Of a stretch of 64,000 bases of DNA, positions 50,053 through 58,623 are shown in pieces. A model generated the notes under the pieces. That model saw nothing but the letters and a program-made list of their open reading frames with translations. It was not told the DNA's origin and made no database searches. The position numbers and the translations under genes are program-made. Source of the stretch: Rhodothermales bacterium (lineage in GTDB: Bacteria; Bacteroidota; Rhodothermia; Rhodothermales; UBA10348); contig JANJTM010000020.1 of assembly GCA_024711125.1 (NCBI GenBank), forward strand, positions 35,011 to 99,010. Reading direction: 5' to 3'. Numbering within the stretch: the stretch's first letter is position 1; each line of letters opens with the position of its first letter.

Positions 50053-51024
50053 ATGAGCCCCAGTGCCCAAACCCCGAGGCGAATGCCCGATTCCGCACCC
50101 GCTGCGCTCCCCCTGCAGCGCCACTCCCACCGCCGCACCCACCTGCGCCAGCTCGAGAGCGAGGCGATCTACATCATGCGCGAGGTGGCGGCGCAGTTCG
50201 AGCGCCCCGTCCTGCTCTTCTCGGGCGGAAAGGACTCGATCGTGATGGTGCACCTGGCCTACAAGGCGTTCCACCCGGCCCCCTTCCCGTTCCCGCTGCT
50301 GCACATCGACACGGGGCACAATTTCCGGGAGACGCTCGACTACCGGGACTGGTTGGCGAAGAAGCATGGGGCCGAGCTGCTCGTCCGCACCGTGCAGGCG
50401 AGCATCGACGCCGGGCGCGTGCAGGAGGAGCCGGGGCCGAACCCGAGCCGCAACTCGCTCCAGACCACGACGCTGCTCGACGCGCTGCGCGAACTGAAGG
50501 CCGACGCGGCGTTCGGCGGCGGGCGGCGCGACGAGGAAAAGGCCCGCGCCAAGGAACGCTTTTTCAGCCACCGCGACGTTTTCGGGCAGTGGGACCCCAA
50601 GAACCAGCGTCCCGAACTCTGGAACCTGTTCAACGGGCGGAAGAACCCCGGCGAGCATTTCCGGGTGTTTCCGCTCTCGAACTGGACCGAGATGGACGTC
50701 TGGCAGTACATCGCCGAGGAGCAGATCCCACTCCCCAGCCTGTATTTCACGCACGAACGCGAGGTCGTCGTGCGCGACGGGGTGGTGCTGGCGGTGGCCG
50801 ACTGCAACGTGGTGCTGCCCGGGGAGCGGTCCGAAACGCGCCGGGTGCGCTGCCGGACGATCGGCGACATCACGTGCACGGGGCTCTGGGAATCGACGGC
50901 GACCAGTGTCGAGGACATCATCCGCGAGGTGGCGGGTGCCCGCGTGACCGAACGGGGCGGACGCGCCGACGACCGGCGCAGCGACGCCGCCATGGAGGAC
51001 CGGAAGAAGCAGGGGTATTTCTAG
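50053..51024 (+). CDS. cysD: sulfate adenylyltransferase subunit 2
   Basis: This 323-residue protein makes adenosine 5'-phosphosulfate from ATP and sulfate with CysN. The PP-loop SGGKDS is at residues 57-62, LLHIDTGHNFRETLDYRDW and AFGGGRRDEEKARAKER are conserved substrate-site segments, and the end MEDRKKQGYF is the family's typical C-terminus. The first 30 residues, before THLRQLESEAIYIMRE, exceed the E. coli protein; an ATG at 50083, preceded by GAGG, is an alternative start. It abuts cysNC directly with no intergenic base. No cysH or cysI follows, so assimilation is not obviously the purpose. Confidence 0.95.
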   Translation: MSPSAQTPRRMPDSAPAALPLQRHSHRRTHLRQLESEAIYIMREVAAQFERPVLLFSGGKDSIVMVHLAYKAFHPAPFPFPLLHIDTGHNFRETLDYRDWLAKKHGAELLVRTVQASIDAGRVQEEPGPNPSRNSLQTTTLLDALRELKADAAFGGGRRDEEKARAKERFFSHRDVFGQWDPKNQRPELWNLFNGRKNPGEHFRVFPLSNWTEMDVWQYIAEEQIPLPSLYFTHEREVVVRDGVVLAVADCNVVLPGERSETRRVRCRTIGDITCTGLWESTATSVEDIIREVAGARVTERGGRADDRRSDAAMEDRKKQGYF

Positions 51025-53004
51025 ATGACCGCGGCACGCACGGCGAACCCGTATCTCGAGATGGATCTGCTGCGGTTCTCGACCGCGGGCAGCGTGGACG
51101 ACGGCAAGTCGACCCTGATCGGACGCCTCCTCTACGACACGAAATCCATTTTCGAGGACCAGCTCGAGGCGATCGAGCGCACGTCGAAGCAGCGCGGCGA
51201 GGGCTACGTGAACCTCGCGCTGCTCACCGACGGCCTGCGGGCCGAACGCGAGCAGAACATCACGATCGACGTCGCCTACCGCTATTTCGCGACGCCGAAA
51301 CGCAAGTTCATCATCGCCGACACGCCCGGGCACGTGCAGTACACGCGCAACATGGTGACGGGCGCGTCGACGGCCGAACTGGCGATCGTGCTCATCGACG
51401 CGCGCAAGGGCGTGCAGACCCAGTCGAAGCGGCACGGCTTCATCGCCTCGTTGCTGCGCATTCCGCACATCGTCATCGCCGTCAACAAGATGGACCTCGT
51501 CGGCTGGAGCGAGGACACCTTCGACGCGATCGTCGCAGAGTACACCGAGTTCGCCGAGAAGCTCGAGGTAGGGGACCTGACTTTCATCCCGATGAGCGCG
51601 CTGCTCGGGGACAACGTGGTCGACAAGTCCACGCACATGCCGTGGTACGACGGCGGAACGCTGCTGCACCACCTGGAGACGGTCAACGTCGGCGCCTCCC
51701 GGAACATGGTCGATTTCCGCTTCCCGGTGCAGACCGTGGTACGCCCGCACCAGGACTTCCGCGGGTTCGCGGGTCGGGTCACGAGCGGAACGGTCACGGT
51801 CGGCGAAGAGATCATCGCCCTGCCCTCCGGCCGCACGAGCCGCGTCAAGGAGATCGTGACCGCCGACGGGGCCTATGACGAGGCAGTCGAGGGCGAATCG
51901 GTCGTCGTCACGATCGAGGACGAGATCGACATCTCGCGCGGAGACATGATCGTGCGGTCGCGGAACCTTCCGACCGTCACGAACCGGTTCGACGCCATGC
52001 TCTGCTGGATGAGCGCCGAGCCCCTCGACCCGTCGATGCGCTACATCATCCTGCACACGACGAGGCAGGCGCAGGCGTTCGTCAACGAGGTGATCTACCG
52101 GATAGACGTCGATACGCTGCACCGCGAGGACTCGCCCACGCTCGGCCTCAACGAGATCGGACGCGTCGACATCACGACCTCGCAGCCGCTCTTCTGGGAC
52201 GCCTACGCCCGGAATCACGGGACGGGCAGTTTCGTGCTCGTGCATCCGCATACCAACGTGACGGTGGCGGCGGGCATGATCCGGGGCGAAGTCAAGGCGG
52301 CGCCGCGGCATGCGGCGGGCAGCCCGGCGACCGGTGCTGCCCCGGCAGCCGCGGCGGGCACCTCGGGCGCAACCCCCTCGGCCTCGCCCGACGCCGCGCA
52401 GCGCGTCTCCCCCGGCGTCGTCTGGGACGACTGGAACGTCCCACGCCCTGAACGCGAAGCCCGCAACGGCCACCGCGCCGCGGTGCTCTGGTTCACGGGC
52501 ATCTCGGGCTCGGGCAAATCGACGATCGCGCGCGCCGTCGAGCGCCGCCTCTTTGCCCGTGGCTGCTCGACGATGCTGCTCGATGGCGACCAACTGCGGC
52601 ACGGTCTCAACGGCGATCTCGGCTTCGCGCCCGCCGATCGGACCGAGAACATTCGCCGGGCCGGCGAGGTGGCCCGGCTGTTCTTCGAGCAGGGCTCGCT
52701 CGTGCTCTGCACGTTCGTATCCCCGTACGCGGTAGATCGGGCGACCGTACGCTCCATACTCCCCGAAGGCGGTTTCGTCGAGATTTTCGTCGATTGCGAC
52801 GTCGAGACGGCACGCCGGAGGGATCCGAAGGGCCTGTATGCGAAGGCCGACGAGGGACGCATCACGAACATGACCGGCGTCTCGGCGCCTTACGAGGCGC
52901 CCTCGTCGCCGGATCTCCTGATCGACACCCGCACATCGTCGGAGGACGAGGCGGTCGAACGCGTCATCGCCTACCTCCGGGAGCACCGGATACTTGGAAC
53001 CTGA
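51025..53004 (+). CDS. cysNC: bifunctional sulfate adenylyltransferase subunit 1 / adenylylsulfate kinase
   Basis: This 659-residue fusion makes PAPS. The CysN GTPase half has G1 GSVDDGKST at 22-30, G3 DTPGH near 99 and G4 NKMD near 154. An Ala/Pro-rich linker spans about 425-455. The CysC kinase half has P-loop GISGSGKST near 492-500, LLDGDQLRHGLNGDLGF and DRTENIRRAGEVA, complete for APS kinase. Fused CysN-CysC (NodQ-like) is known from sulfated Nod-factor and polysaccharide producers as well as assimilators. Its end overlaps the start of the permease gene by 11 bases. The product feeds the sulfotransferase at 36044. Confidence 0.95.
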   Translation: MTAARTANPYLEMDLLRFSTAGSVDDGKSTLIGRLLYDTKSIFEDQLEAIERTSKQRGEGYVNLALLTDGLRAEREQNITIDVAYRYFATPKRKFIIADTPGHVQYTRNMVTGASTAELAIVLIDARKGVQTQSKRHGFIASLLRIPHIVIAVNKMDLVGWSEDTFDAIVAEYTEFAEKLEVGDLTFIPMSALLGDNVVDKSTHMPWYDGGTLLHHLETVNVGASRNMVDFRFPVQTVVRPHQDFRGFAGRVTSGTVTVGEEIIALPSGRTSRVKEIVTADGAYDEAVEGESVVVTIEDEIDISRGDMIVRSRNLPTVTNRFDAMLCWMSAEPLDPSMRYIILHTTRQAQAFVNEVIYRIDVDTLHREDSPTLGLNEIGRVDITTSQPLFWDAYARNHGTGSFVLVHPHTNVTVAAGMIRGEVKAAPRHAAGSPATGAAPAAAAGTSGATPSASPDAAQRVSPGVVWDDWNVPRPEREARNGHRAAVLWFTGISGSGKSTIARAVERRLFARGCSTMLLDGDQLRHGLNGDLGFAPADRTENIRRAGEVARLFFEQGSLVLCTFVSPYAVDRATVRSILPEGGFVEIFVDCDVETARRRDPKGLYAKADEGRITNMTGVSAPYEAPSSPDLLIDTRTSSEDEAVERVIAYLREHRILGT

Positions 53005-54793
53005 TGCCTGGTTGACCCTCGCGACCGTCGCCCTGCTCCTCGCGGGGCTCGTTCGCAACTGGGCGCCGCCGGACGTGCTGCTGGTGGCTTCCGTGGTGGT
53101 GTTGGCCCTGGCCGGTGTCATTACGCCCGCCCAGGCGTTCGCCGGGTTCGCGAACCCCGGCATGCTCACCGTCGCGATGCTGTTCATCGTGGCCGCGGCG
53201 CTGCAGGATACCGGTGTGCTGGACGCCGTGTCGCGGGGCCTTCTCGGCAAGGCCCGGTCTGCCCGGGGCGTGCTCGCCCGGCTGGCCGCCGTCGTCGTTC
53301 CGTTCTCGGCGTTCCTGAACAATACGCCCGTCGTGGCCATGTTCATGCCGGTGGTGCTCGACTGGTGCCGTCGCCGGCGCGTATCCCCCTCGAGGCTGCT
53401 GATTCCGCTCTCGTACTTCGCGATCCTGGGCGGAACGCTCACCCTCATCGGCACCTCGACGAACCTGGTCGTCAACGGACTCCTGGTTGAGCGAGGCTTC
53501 GAGCCCCTGGGGCTCTTCGAGATCACGAAAGCGGGCCTGCCTTACGCCGCGATCGGCCTGGCCTACATACTCCTGTTCTCGCGGCGACTGCTGCCCGAAC
53601 GCAAGGAGCTGCTCGAGCAGCTCGGCGAGACCCGGCGCGAGTACATGGCCGAGATGCTCGTCGAGCCGGGTTGCCGCCTGGTCGGACAGACCGTCGAGGA
53701 CGCGGGACTCCGCCAGCTACCGGGGCTCTTTCTTGCCGAGATCGAGCGGGCCGCGCCCCGGGACGAGGCCGAAACGGCGCGGGTACTCTCCCCCGTGAGC
53801 CCCGACGCCGTGATCCAGTCCGGCGACCGGCTGGTCTTCGCAGGCATCGTGTCGAGCATCCTCGAGCTGGAACGCATTCCCGGCCTCACCCCGGTGAGCG
53901 ACCCGGAGTTCCACGCCGAGAACCGCACGAAACGCAACCGGCGCATCTGCGAAGCCGTCATCTCCGGGTCCTCCCCCCTCGTCGGAGTCTCTGTGCGCGA
54001 CAACGACTTCCGCACGCGCTACGGCGCCGCGGTGCTGGCCGTTCACCGCGGCGGGCACCGGGTCGAGAGCAAGATCGGGGACATCGTGCTTCGCGCGGGT
54101 GACACGCTGCTCCTGCAGACGCAGTCCCACTTCATGCGGGCGCACCGCAACGACCCGGCCTTCTTCCTCGTGTCGAACGTGGACGATTTCAGACCGCTTC
54201 GACATGACCGCCGCTGGATCGCGACCGGCCTTTTCGTCGCGCTCGTCGTACTCATGGCGACCGGACTGTTGGATACGCTGCTCGCGTCGGCCCTGATTGC
54301 GGTCCTGATGGTAGGCCTGGGCTGCATCGCCCCGGCCGACGCCCGTCGTTCCATCGACTGGCAGACCCTCGTGGTGATCGCCGCTTCGTTCGGCGTCGGG
54401 CTCGCGCTCGAGAAGTCCGGGGCCGCGGCGTTCGTCGCGGCGCTGCTCGTGGACTCGACGTCAGACCTGGGACCGGCCTTCGCCCTTTCGGTCTTGTACC
54501 TGGCGTGCGCGGTGGTAACGGAGATGATCACCAACAACGCGGCGGCGGTGCTGGTTTTTCCGTTTGCCCTGCAGGTTGCGGAACTGCTCGGGGTATCGCC
54601 CATGCCCTTCGTCATGGCCGTCATGCTCGCCGCCTCGGCCAGCTTCACTACCCCGATCGGATACCAGACCAACATGATGGTCTTCGGACCCGGCGGCTAC
54701 CGATTCACGGACTTCGTGCGCTTCGGGGGTCCACTGAACGTGCTGTTGTGGTTGACGGCCTCGTTTCTGCTGCCGCTGGTGTGGCCCTTCTGA
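52994..54793 (+). CDS. SLC13-family permease with two TrkA-C domains (likely sulfate importer)
   Basis: This 599-residue membrane protein has about eleven helices. Two inner motifs, FLNNTPVVAMFMPV near residues 109-122 and TEMITNNAAAVLVFPFAL near 510-527, are the DASS/SLC13 substrate and sodium sites. Between them lie two cytosolic TrkA-C-like domains (about 212-290 and 312-395), as in the CysP/SAC1-like sulfate group. The start appears to be TTG at 52994, or TTG at 53012. Being in the operon with cysD and cysNC, it probably brings in sulfate for PAPS synthesis. Dicarboxylate uptake is the family's other function but unlikely here. Confidence 0.87.
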   Translation: MEPDAWLTLATVALLLAGLVRNWAPPDVLLVASVVVLALAGVITPAQAFAGFANPGMLTVAMLFIVAAALQDTGVLDAVSRGLLGKARSARGVLARLAAVVVPFSAFLNNTPVVAMFMPVVLDWCRRRRVSPSRLLIPLSYFAILGGTLTLIGTSTNLVVNGLLVERGFEPLGLFEITKAGLPYAAIGLAYILLFSRRLLPERKELLEQLGETRREYMAEMLVEPGCRLVGQTVEDAGLRQLPGLFLAEIERAAPRDEAETARVLSPVSPDAVIQSGDRLVFAGIVSSILELERIPGLTPVSDPEFHAENRTKRNRRICEAVISGSSPLVGVSVRDNDFRTRYGAAVLAVHRGGHRVESKIGDIVLRAGDTLLLQTQSHFMRAHRNDPAFFLVSNVDDFRPLRHDRRWIATGLFVALVVLMATGLLDTLLASALIAVLMVGLGCIAPADARRSIDWQTLVVIAASFGVGLALEKSGAAAFVAALLVDSTSDLGPAFALSVLYLACAVVTEMITNNAAAVLVFPFALQVAELLGVSPMPFVMAVMLAASASFTTPIGYQTNMMVFGPGGYRFTDFVRFGGPLNVLLWLTASFLLPLVWPF

Positions 54794-54861
54794 GGGTTTC
54801 AGCGCGGGGGACCCGGTGCGTCGTGCGAGCGTTCGAGCGCGAAAGTCCAAACTCGGTTGCC

Positions 54862-55356
54862 ATGCGTACCGCCCTTCTCCTCGCGCTGCTTCTCTTCACC
54901 ACCGGCACCGCCCTGGCACAGGAGGACGACCGATTCGACCGTTCGCGTCTCTCGTCGGCCGCGTATTACAACTATGCCGAGATGGGCGAAATCACCGTCA
55001 CTGCCCAGGTTCTCGGCACCGTCCGCTATCCCGGCCTCTACGAAGTCCCGGTCGGAACGACCTTCAGCGCACTGCTGGCGGTCTCCGGCGGCCCGCAGAT
55101 CGATGCGCGCCCGCGGCAGAACAAGCGCACCGTCACCGTGAGCCTCTACCGCTTCTCGAGCGGAGAGCGCCGACTCGTGAAGAAGAGCGAAGCGACCAAC
55201 GGTCTCGACGTCGAAGGTGCGGATCCCGTCATCGAGGCGGGCGACATCCTCGTCGTGGACACGGTGATACGGCAGGGCATCCAGTGGCGCGACGTCTTCC
55301 CGATCGTCGGAGCGCTCGCGTCGGTCACGCTCATCATCGAGCGGCTGGTGAACTGA
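54862..55356 (+). CDS. SLBB-domain polysaccharide export protein with C-terminal membrane anchor, copy 2
   Basis: This 164-residue protein has a signal peptide (cleavage near ALA-Q, residue 18) and an SLBB-like segment ITVTAQVLGTVRYPGLYEVPVGTTFSALLAVSGGPQ. IEAGDILVVDTVIRQGIQWRDVFPIVGALASVTLIIERLVN follows, so it has the same short anchor design as the protein at 47799-48353. The two share the V-P-V-G-T-x-F and L-L-x-x-x-G-G-P pattern. It is the last gene of the sulfate operon, 68 bases after the permease stop, and on the opposite strand from the main locus. The ATG at 54862 opens a clean signal peptide; upstream extension is not supported. Confidence 0.8.
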   Translation: MRTALLLALLLFTTGTALAQEDDRFDRSRLSSAAYYNYAEMGEITVTAQVLGTVRYPGLYEVPVGTTFSALLAVSGGPQIDARPRQNKRTVTVSLYRFSSGERRLVKKSEATNGLDVEGADPVIEAGDILVVDTVIRQGIQWRDVFPIVGALASVTLIIERLVN

Positions 55357-55400
55357 GGAACGGGTGCGAGGACCGGGTCCCCCCGTTCGCCGCCGCCCGC

Positions 55401-57125
55401 CTACCGCTCCACCTCGAACCACGCGAACGAGCCGTCGCGGCGGCGGACCTTCAGCAGCGCCGGCTCGCCCCGCTCGTAAGCGGCGTCCATCTCGGCGCGG
55501 GCCTGTTCCGCCCCCAGCACGTCGACATCGCCGACGGCCACGATGACGCTGTTGCGCGGAACGCCGGCTTCGGCGGCGGGAGAGTCGTTGCGCACGTACA
55601 TCACGTACGCGCCGCCGTCGATCTCGAACATCGCGCTGAAGCGCTCGCCGAGGTCGATGAGGCCGAGCCCCCAGTCCGGAAGGTCCAGCACGTTCGGATG
55701 CGACGGCGGTGCCTCGCCCTGGCCCCCGCCGGGCGACGGGATCCCGGGTTCGGGTTGGGTCGGAGGCAGGCGGTCGCCACGATCGATCTCGGCGAACCAG
55801 TCCCTCGCCCGAACGTCCTCGCGACCGAACAACTCGACGTCGAAGGTCCTCCGCTCCCCGTCACGCCAGACGTCGGCGCGGATCCGGTCGCCCGGGCGAT
55901 ACAGCGCGATCGTTCCCTGCAATTCGTTGGGCTCGTTGACGTAACGGCCGTCGAGCGAGAGCAGGACGTCGCCCGAGCGCAGTCCGGCCTCCCACGCCGA
56001 CATGCCTTCGCGCACGTTTCCGAGAAGGACGCCCCGAACGGCGGGCAGCCGAAGTTCGCGGGCCCGGGCCGCGTCGATGGGTTCGATCGTCACGCCCAGG
56101 TATCCGCGCTGCACCTCGCCGTACTCGATGAGGTCGCGCACGACGCGCTGCATGAGGTTCACGGGCACCGCGAACCCGTAGCCCTCGTAGGAACCCGACT
56201 CGGTCGCGATCGCGGTCGCGATGCCGACCAGTTCACCGCGCAGGTTGACGAGCGCTCCGCCCGAATTTCCCGGATTGATCGCGGCGTCGGTCTGGATGAA
56301 GTTCTCGATCGCGAGCTGGTCCTCGATGATGTTCACCTGGCGTCCCAGGGCGCTGACGATTCCGGCGGTGACGGTCGACTGGAGGCGGAAGGGATTGCCG
56401 ACCGCAAGAACCCAGTCGCCGACCTGGAGCCGGTCCGAATCGCCGAGCGCGATCGCGGGCAGCTCGCCGCCCGCACGGCTCGGACGCACGCCGTCGCCCT
56501 GCGGACCCGCGACCGTCGTCGGGGCGAGCCCGGTGCCGAACGTTCCGTCGTCGCCCGGCAGCATCCTGATGACCGCCAGGTCGGTATTCGGGTCGAGCCC
56601 AACCACCTCGGCATCGAACGCGCGCTTGTCGCTCAACGTGACCCGGATGCGCGACGCGTCCTCGATCACGTGGTTGTTCGTGACGACGTAACCGTCCGGG
56701 CTGATCAGCACACCCGAGCCCGCGCTGGTCGGGATTCCGCCCGAAAACTGGTGGAAGAACCCGCCGCTCGTCTCGACTTCGATGAACACCACCGACGCCG
56801 TCACGGTCTCGCTCACCATGCGGAAGACCTGGTTCAGCTTGAGCGCGTCGACGTATCCGCTCGTCACGAGGGATTCGGGAAGGGCGATCGGAGGAAGCGC
56901 GCTGCGTCCGCCCAGCTCGACGACCTGCACGCGCCGGCCGGCGTCGTCCAACCCCAGCCCGTTCAGCATGCTCGGACGCGTCGCGACCAGCGTCGCGAGA
57001 ATTCCCGCGAGCAGGCCGACGATGGTGAGACCGACGTAGAGGAGCGTGGGGCGGGGCTGCATTTTTCGGAGGGGGGTGTCGACTTGGTACGCCACTGCGG
57101 GCTTTGTGTTACCGCGCGAGGGCAT
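55401..57125 (-). CDS. HtrA/DegP-type serine protease with two PDZ domains
   Basis: This 574-residue membrane-anchored periplasmic protease has a cytoplasmic stretch of about 25 residues and one helix ([21 protein letters not shown]). The trypsin-like domain has catalytic His in [10 protein letters not shown] near 150, Asp in NTDLAVIRM near 183 and Ser in [11 protein letters not shown] near 289. PDZ1 spans roughly 335-420 ([23 protein letters not shown]) and PDZ2 about 485-565, where a Pro/Gly linker precedes it. The ATG at 57125 is preceded by AGGGAGA, a strong ribosome site; an internal ATG at 57062 has none. It likely does envelope quality control; no direct link to the polysaccharide genes is seen. 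Confidence 0.92.
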   Translation of the reverse strand: MPSRGNTKPAVAYQVDTPLRKMQPRPTLLYVGLTIVGLLAGILATLVATRPSMLNGLGLDDAGRRVQVVELGGRSALPPIALPESLVTSGYVDALKLNQVFRMVSETVTASVVFIEVETSGGFFHQFSGGIPTSAGSGVLISPDGYVVTNNHVIEDASRIRVTLSDKRAFDAEVVGLDPNTDLAVIRMLPGDDGTFGTGLAPTTVAGPQGDGVRPSRAGGELPAIALGDSDRLQVGDWVLAVGNPFRLQSTVTAGIVSALGRQVNIIEDQLAIENFIQTDAAINPGNSGGALVNLRGELVGIATAIATESGSYEGYGFAVPVNLMQRVVRDLIEYGEVQRGYLGVTIEPIDAARARELRLPAVRGVLLGNVREGMSAWEAGLRSGDVLLSLDGRYVNEPNELQGTIALYRPGDRIRADVWRDGERRTFDVELFGREDVRARDWFAEIDRGDRLPPTQPEPGIPSPGGGQGEAPPSHPNVLDLPDWGLGLIDLGERFSAMFEIDGGAYVMYVRNDSPAAEAGVPRNSVIVAVGDVDVLGAEQARAEMDAAYERGEPALLKVRRRDGSFAWFEVER

Positions 57126-57165
57126 TCTCCCTCTATACCGTACACATAACTCGCGTGGTACACTC

Positions 57166-57651
57166 ATGGTCGGTGTGGTTTGCCAGTCGGCGTTGGCCGC
57201 GGACTGGGACTCGGCGTCGGATCGCGCGCTCTGGGCCCACCTCGGCGCGTTGCGCCCGTCGCGGTCGGTGGCGGTGCGCAGGGGGGCGGTGGTGGTGGTG
57301 CGGTTCCGCGCGTCCGGGGCGGAATCGCTGAGGCCGGCAGTCTGTCTTGCGGTTCTCGAGCGACGGGACGCCCTCCTGGCCCAGGTCACCGCCACCCCGT
57401 GCGGCGACCGGCATGCCACCGGCCTGCCCGAGCGCTTTTTCGCTCGCGGAAGCCTGCAGGCGCTGGGCTTTGTCCGCCCGGGGCGGCTGTTCGTAGCCCC
57501 GGCCTCGACGATCGAGCGCGCGGTAGCCGTGGTCACGGAGGCGGCGCTCGCCGAGATCGTCTCGAGCATCAACGACGTCCTGCGCGAAACTCCCCGGATC
57601 AGCGACCAGCGTTGGCTGCCGCCGAGGGGACGGGGGAGGTGTCGGTGGTAG
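57166..57651 (+). CDS. possible MazF/PemK-like protein
   Basis: This 161-residue protein is weakly recognisable. [35 protein letters not shown] resembles the opening strand, R-x-P-hydrophobic element and following strand of PemK/MazF toxins (R-G-x-V-x-x-V and R-P-A). [40 protein letters not shown] recalls the late helix of the family (L-x-x-x-S-x-I-R-R, L-x-x-A-x-x-x-I). No antitoxin gene fits upstream, since the protease is divergent only 40 bases away, and GTACAC occurs twice (57140-57145, 57158-57163) in that gap. It could also be a shadow frame. Confidence is limited. Confidence 0.45.
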   Translation: MVGVVCQSALAADWDSASDRALWAHLGALRPSRSVAVRRGAVVVVRFRASGAESLRPAVCLAVLERRDALLAQVTATPCGDRHATGLPERFFARGSLQALGFVRPGRLFVAPASTIERAVAVVTEAALAEIVSSINDVLRETPRISDQRWLPPRGRGRCRW

Positions 57652-57725
57652 GCGACGGCGGGGCGGACAGAATGTCAGGGCGATCGGAGGCACGCGGCGG
57701 GGGGCCACGGCCTGTTCACGACACC

Positions 57726-57795
57726 TACGACCTTTTTGCATGATTGCCCGCTGCTGCAAAATTGCCCGGGTGGGCATTTATGCAAATTGGTCGTA
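57726..57795. repeat. long interrupted inverted repeat with competing inner hairpins
   Basis: The left arm 57726-57741 and the right arm 57780-57795 are complementary in 14 of 16 positions (two central T-T mismatches). Outer stem is TACGACC/GGTCGTA and inner stem TTTGCAT/ATGCAAA. Inside lies a second possible pairing of TTTTGCA (57734-57740) with TGCAAAA (57755-57761), plus TGCCC/GGGCA (57763-57767, 57772-57776), and the direct repeat TTGCCCG. The stretch is AT-rich between two convergent genes. A bidirectional terminator, a small mobile-element remnant or an attenuator are possible. Confidence 0.7.
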
Positions 57796-57849
57796 AGGGC
57801 TGCGAGTGCACTCTCCAGCCAGCCTCCCCGCCGCATTCCGCACCTCCCG

Positions 57850-58623
57850 CTACAACCCCGCCAACCCCAAAACCGCCGCGCGGGCCCGATCGGCGAGGTC
57901 CTTGCGGGAGAGTCCCGCCGTCGGGATCGGGTCGCCGATGCGGACCTCCACGACCGGCCGATCCAGGGAGAGCGCACGAAGGGCGTGCCGCATCATGGGC
58001 TCCCCGGACCAACCGATCGACTGCTGCTCCTCGAATGTAGCCGGGCGCCCGGCAACGGACGCCAATACCATATATATGGGGAGGACCGCGCCGTCGTCCA
58101 TGCCGGCGACAGCCTCGAAACCACCGGTCTTGAAGGGGAGCAGGTCCGGGCCCCGGCTGGTCGTGCCCTCGGGGAAGACGAGCACCCGAACGCCGTGGCG
58201 CATGCGGTCGCGGATTTCGTCCACGAGTCGCGTCGTCTCCATGCGGCGCGAACGCTCGACGAAGACGATGCCCACGTTCCGACAGATCCGACCCATGACG
58301 GGCCAGGAGGCCATTTCGGCCTTCGCGGCGAAGGCCATGGGCATGGTCGACGCCAGGATCCAGGGATCGAGCACGCCCAGATGGTTCGAGATGGCGAGCA
58401 TCGCCCGGTCGTCACGGGCGTGCCCGCCAGGATCGACGATATGCACCCGAACGCCGAGCCGACGGCAGAAGACGGCGCAGGAGTGCATCTGCCAGCGCGC
58501 GCGGGCCAGCGCCCGCTCGGCGGGCGGATGCCTCAGGGCGCTGAACCCGATCCAGAGTCCCCGCCACGTGAGCACGGGGAGGAACGCGAGAAGGCGCCCG
58601 ACCGCGCGGATCGTTCCGGGCAT
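57850..58623 (-). CDS. PlsC-like 1-acylglycerol-3-phosphate acyltransferase
   Basis: This 257-residue membrane-associated acyltransferase has the catalytic N-H-x4-D motif in AISNHLGVLDPW near residue 78, VGIVFVERSRRMETTRLVDE with the second conserved block, LVFPEGTTSRGPDLLPFKTGGFEAV near 150 with the F-P-E-G-T-x-S block, and LPIYMV for the fourth. An N-terminal hydrophobic helix (LLAFLPVLTWRGLWIGF) anchors it. It acylates lysophosphatidic acid or a related lysolipid in phospholipid synthesis. The ATG shares its A with the TGA of the amidohydrolase gene upstream, so the two genes are coupled. No link to polysaccharide synthesis is needed. Confidence 0.88.
   Translation of the reverse strand: MPGTIRAVGRLLAFLPVLTWRGLWIGFSALRHPPAERALARARWQMHSCAVFCRRLGVRVHIVDPGGHARDDRAMLAISNHLGVLDPWILASTMPMAFAAKAEMASWPVMGRICRNVGIVFVERSRRMETTRLVDEIRDRMRHGVRVLVFPEGTTSRGPDLLPFKTGGFEAVAGMDDGAVLPIYMVLASVAGRPATFEEQQSIGWSGEPMMRHALRALSLDRPVVEVRIGDPIPTAGLSRKDLADRARAAVLGLAGL

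Noticed and set aside
49993..53526. 1177-codon minus-strand open frame
   Set aside because: It lies antisense to cysD, cysNC and the start of the permease, which are certain. The translation is a charged low-complexity sequence without domain features.
54816..57149. 777-codon plus-strand open frame
   Set aside because: It overlaps the SLBB gene out of frame and is antisense to the HtrA-type protease. It has no recognisable protein motif.
57133..57777. Minus-strand open frame over the MazF-like region
   Set aside because: Its translation is rich in Arg and Pro, it ends in the inverted-repeat area, and the strong ribosome site at 57125 belongs to the protease. Neither strand is strongly supported; the plus frame has better motif order.
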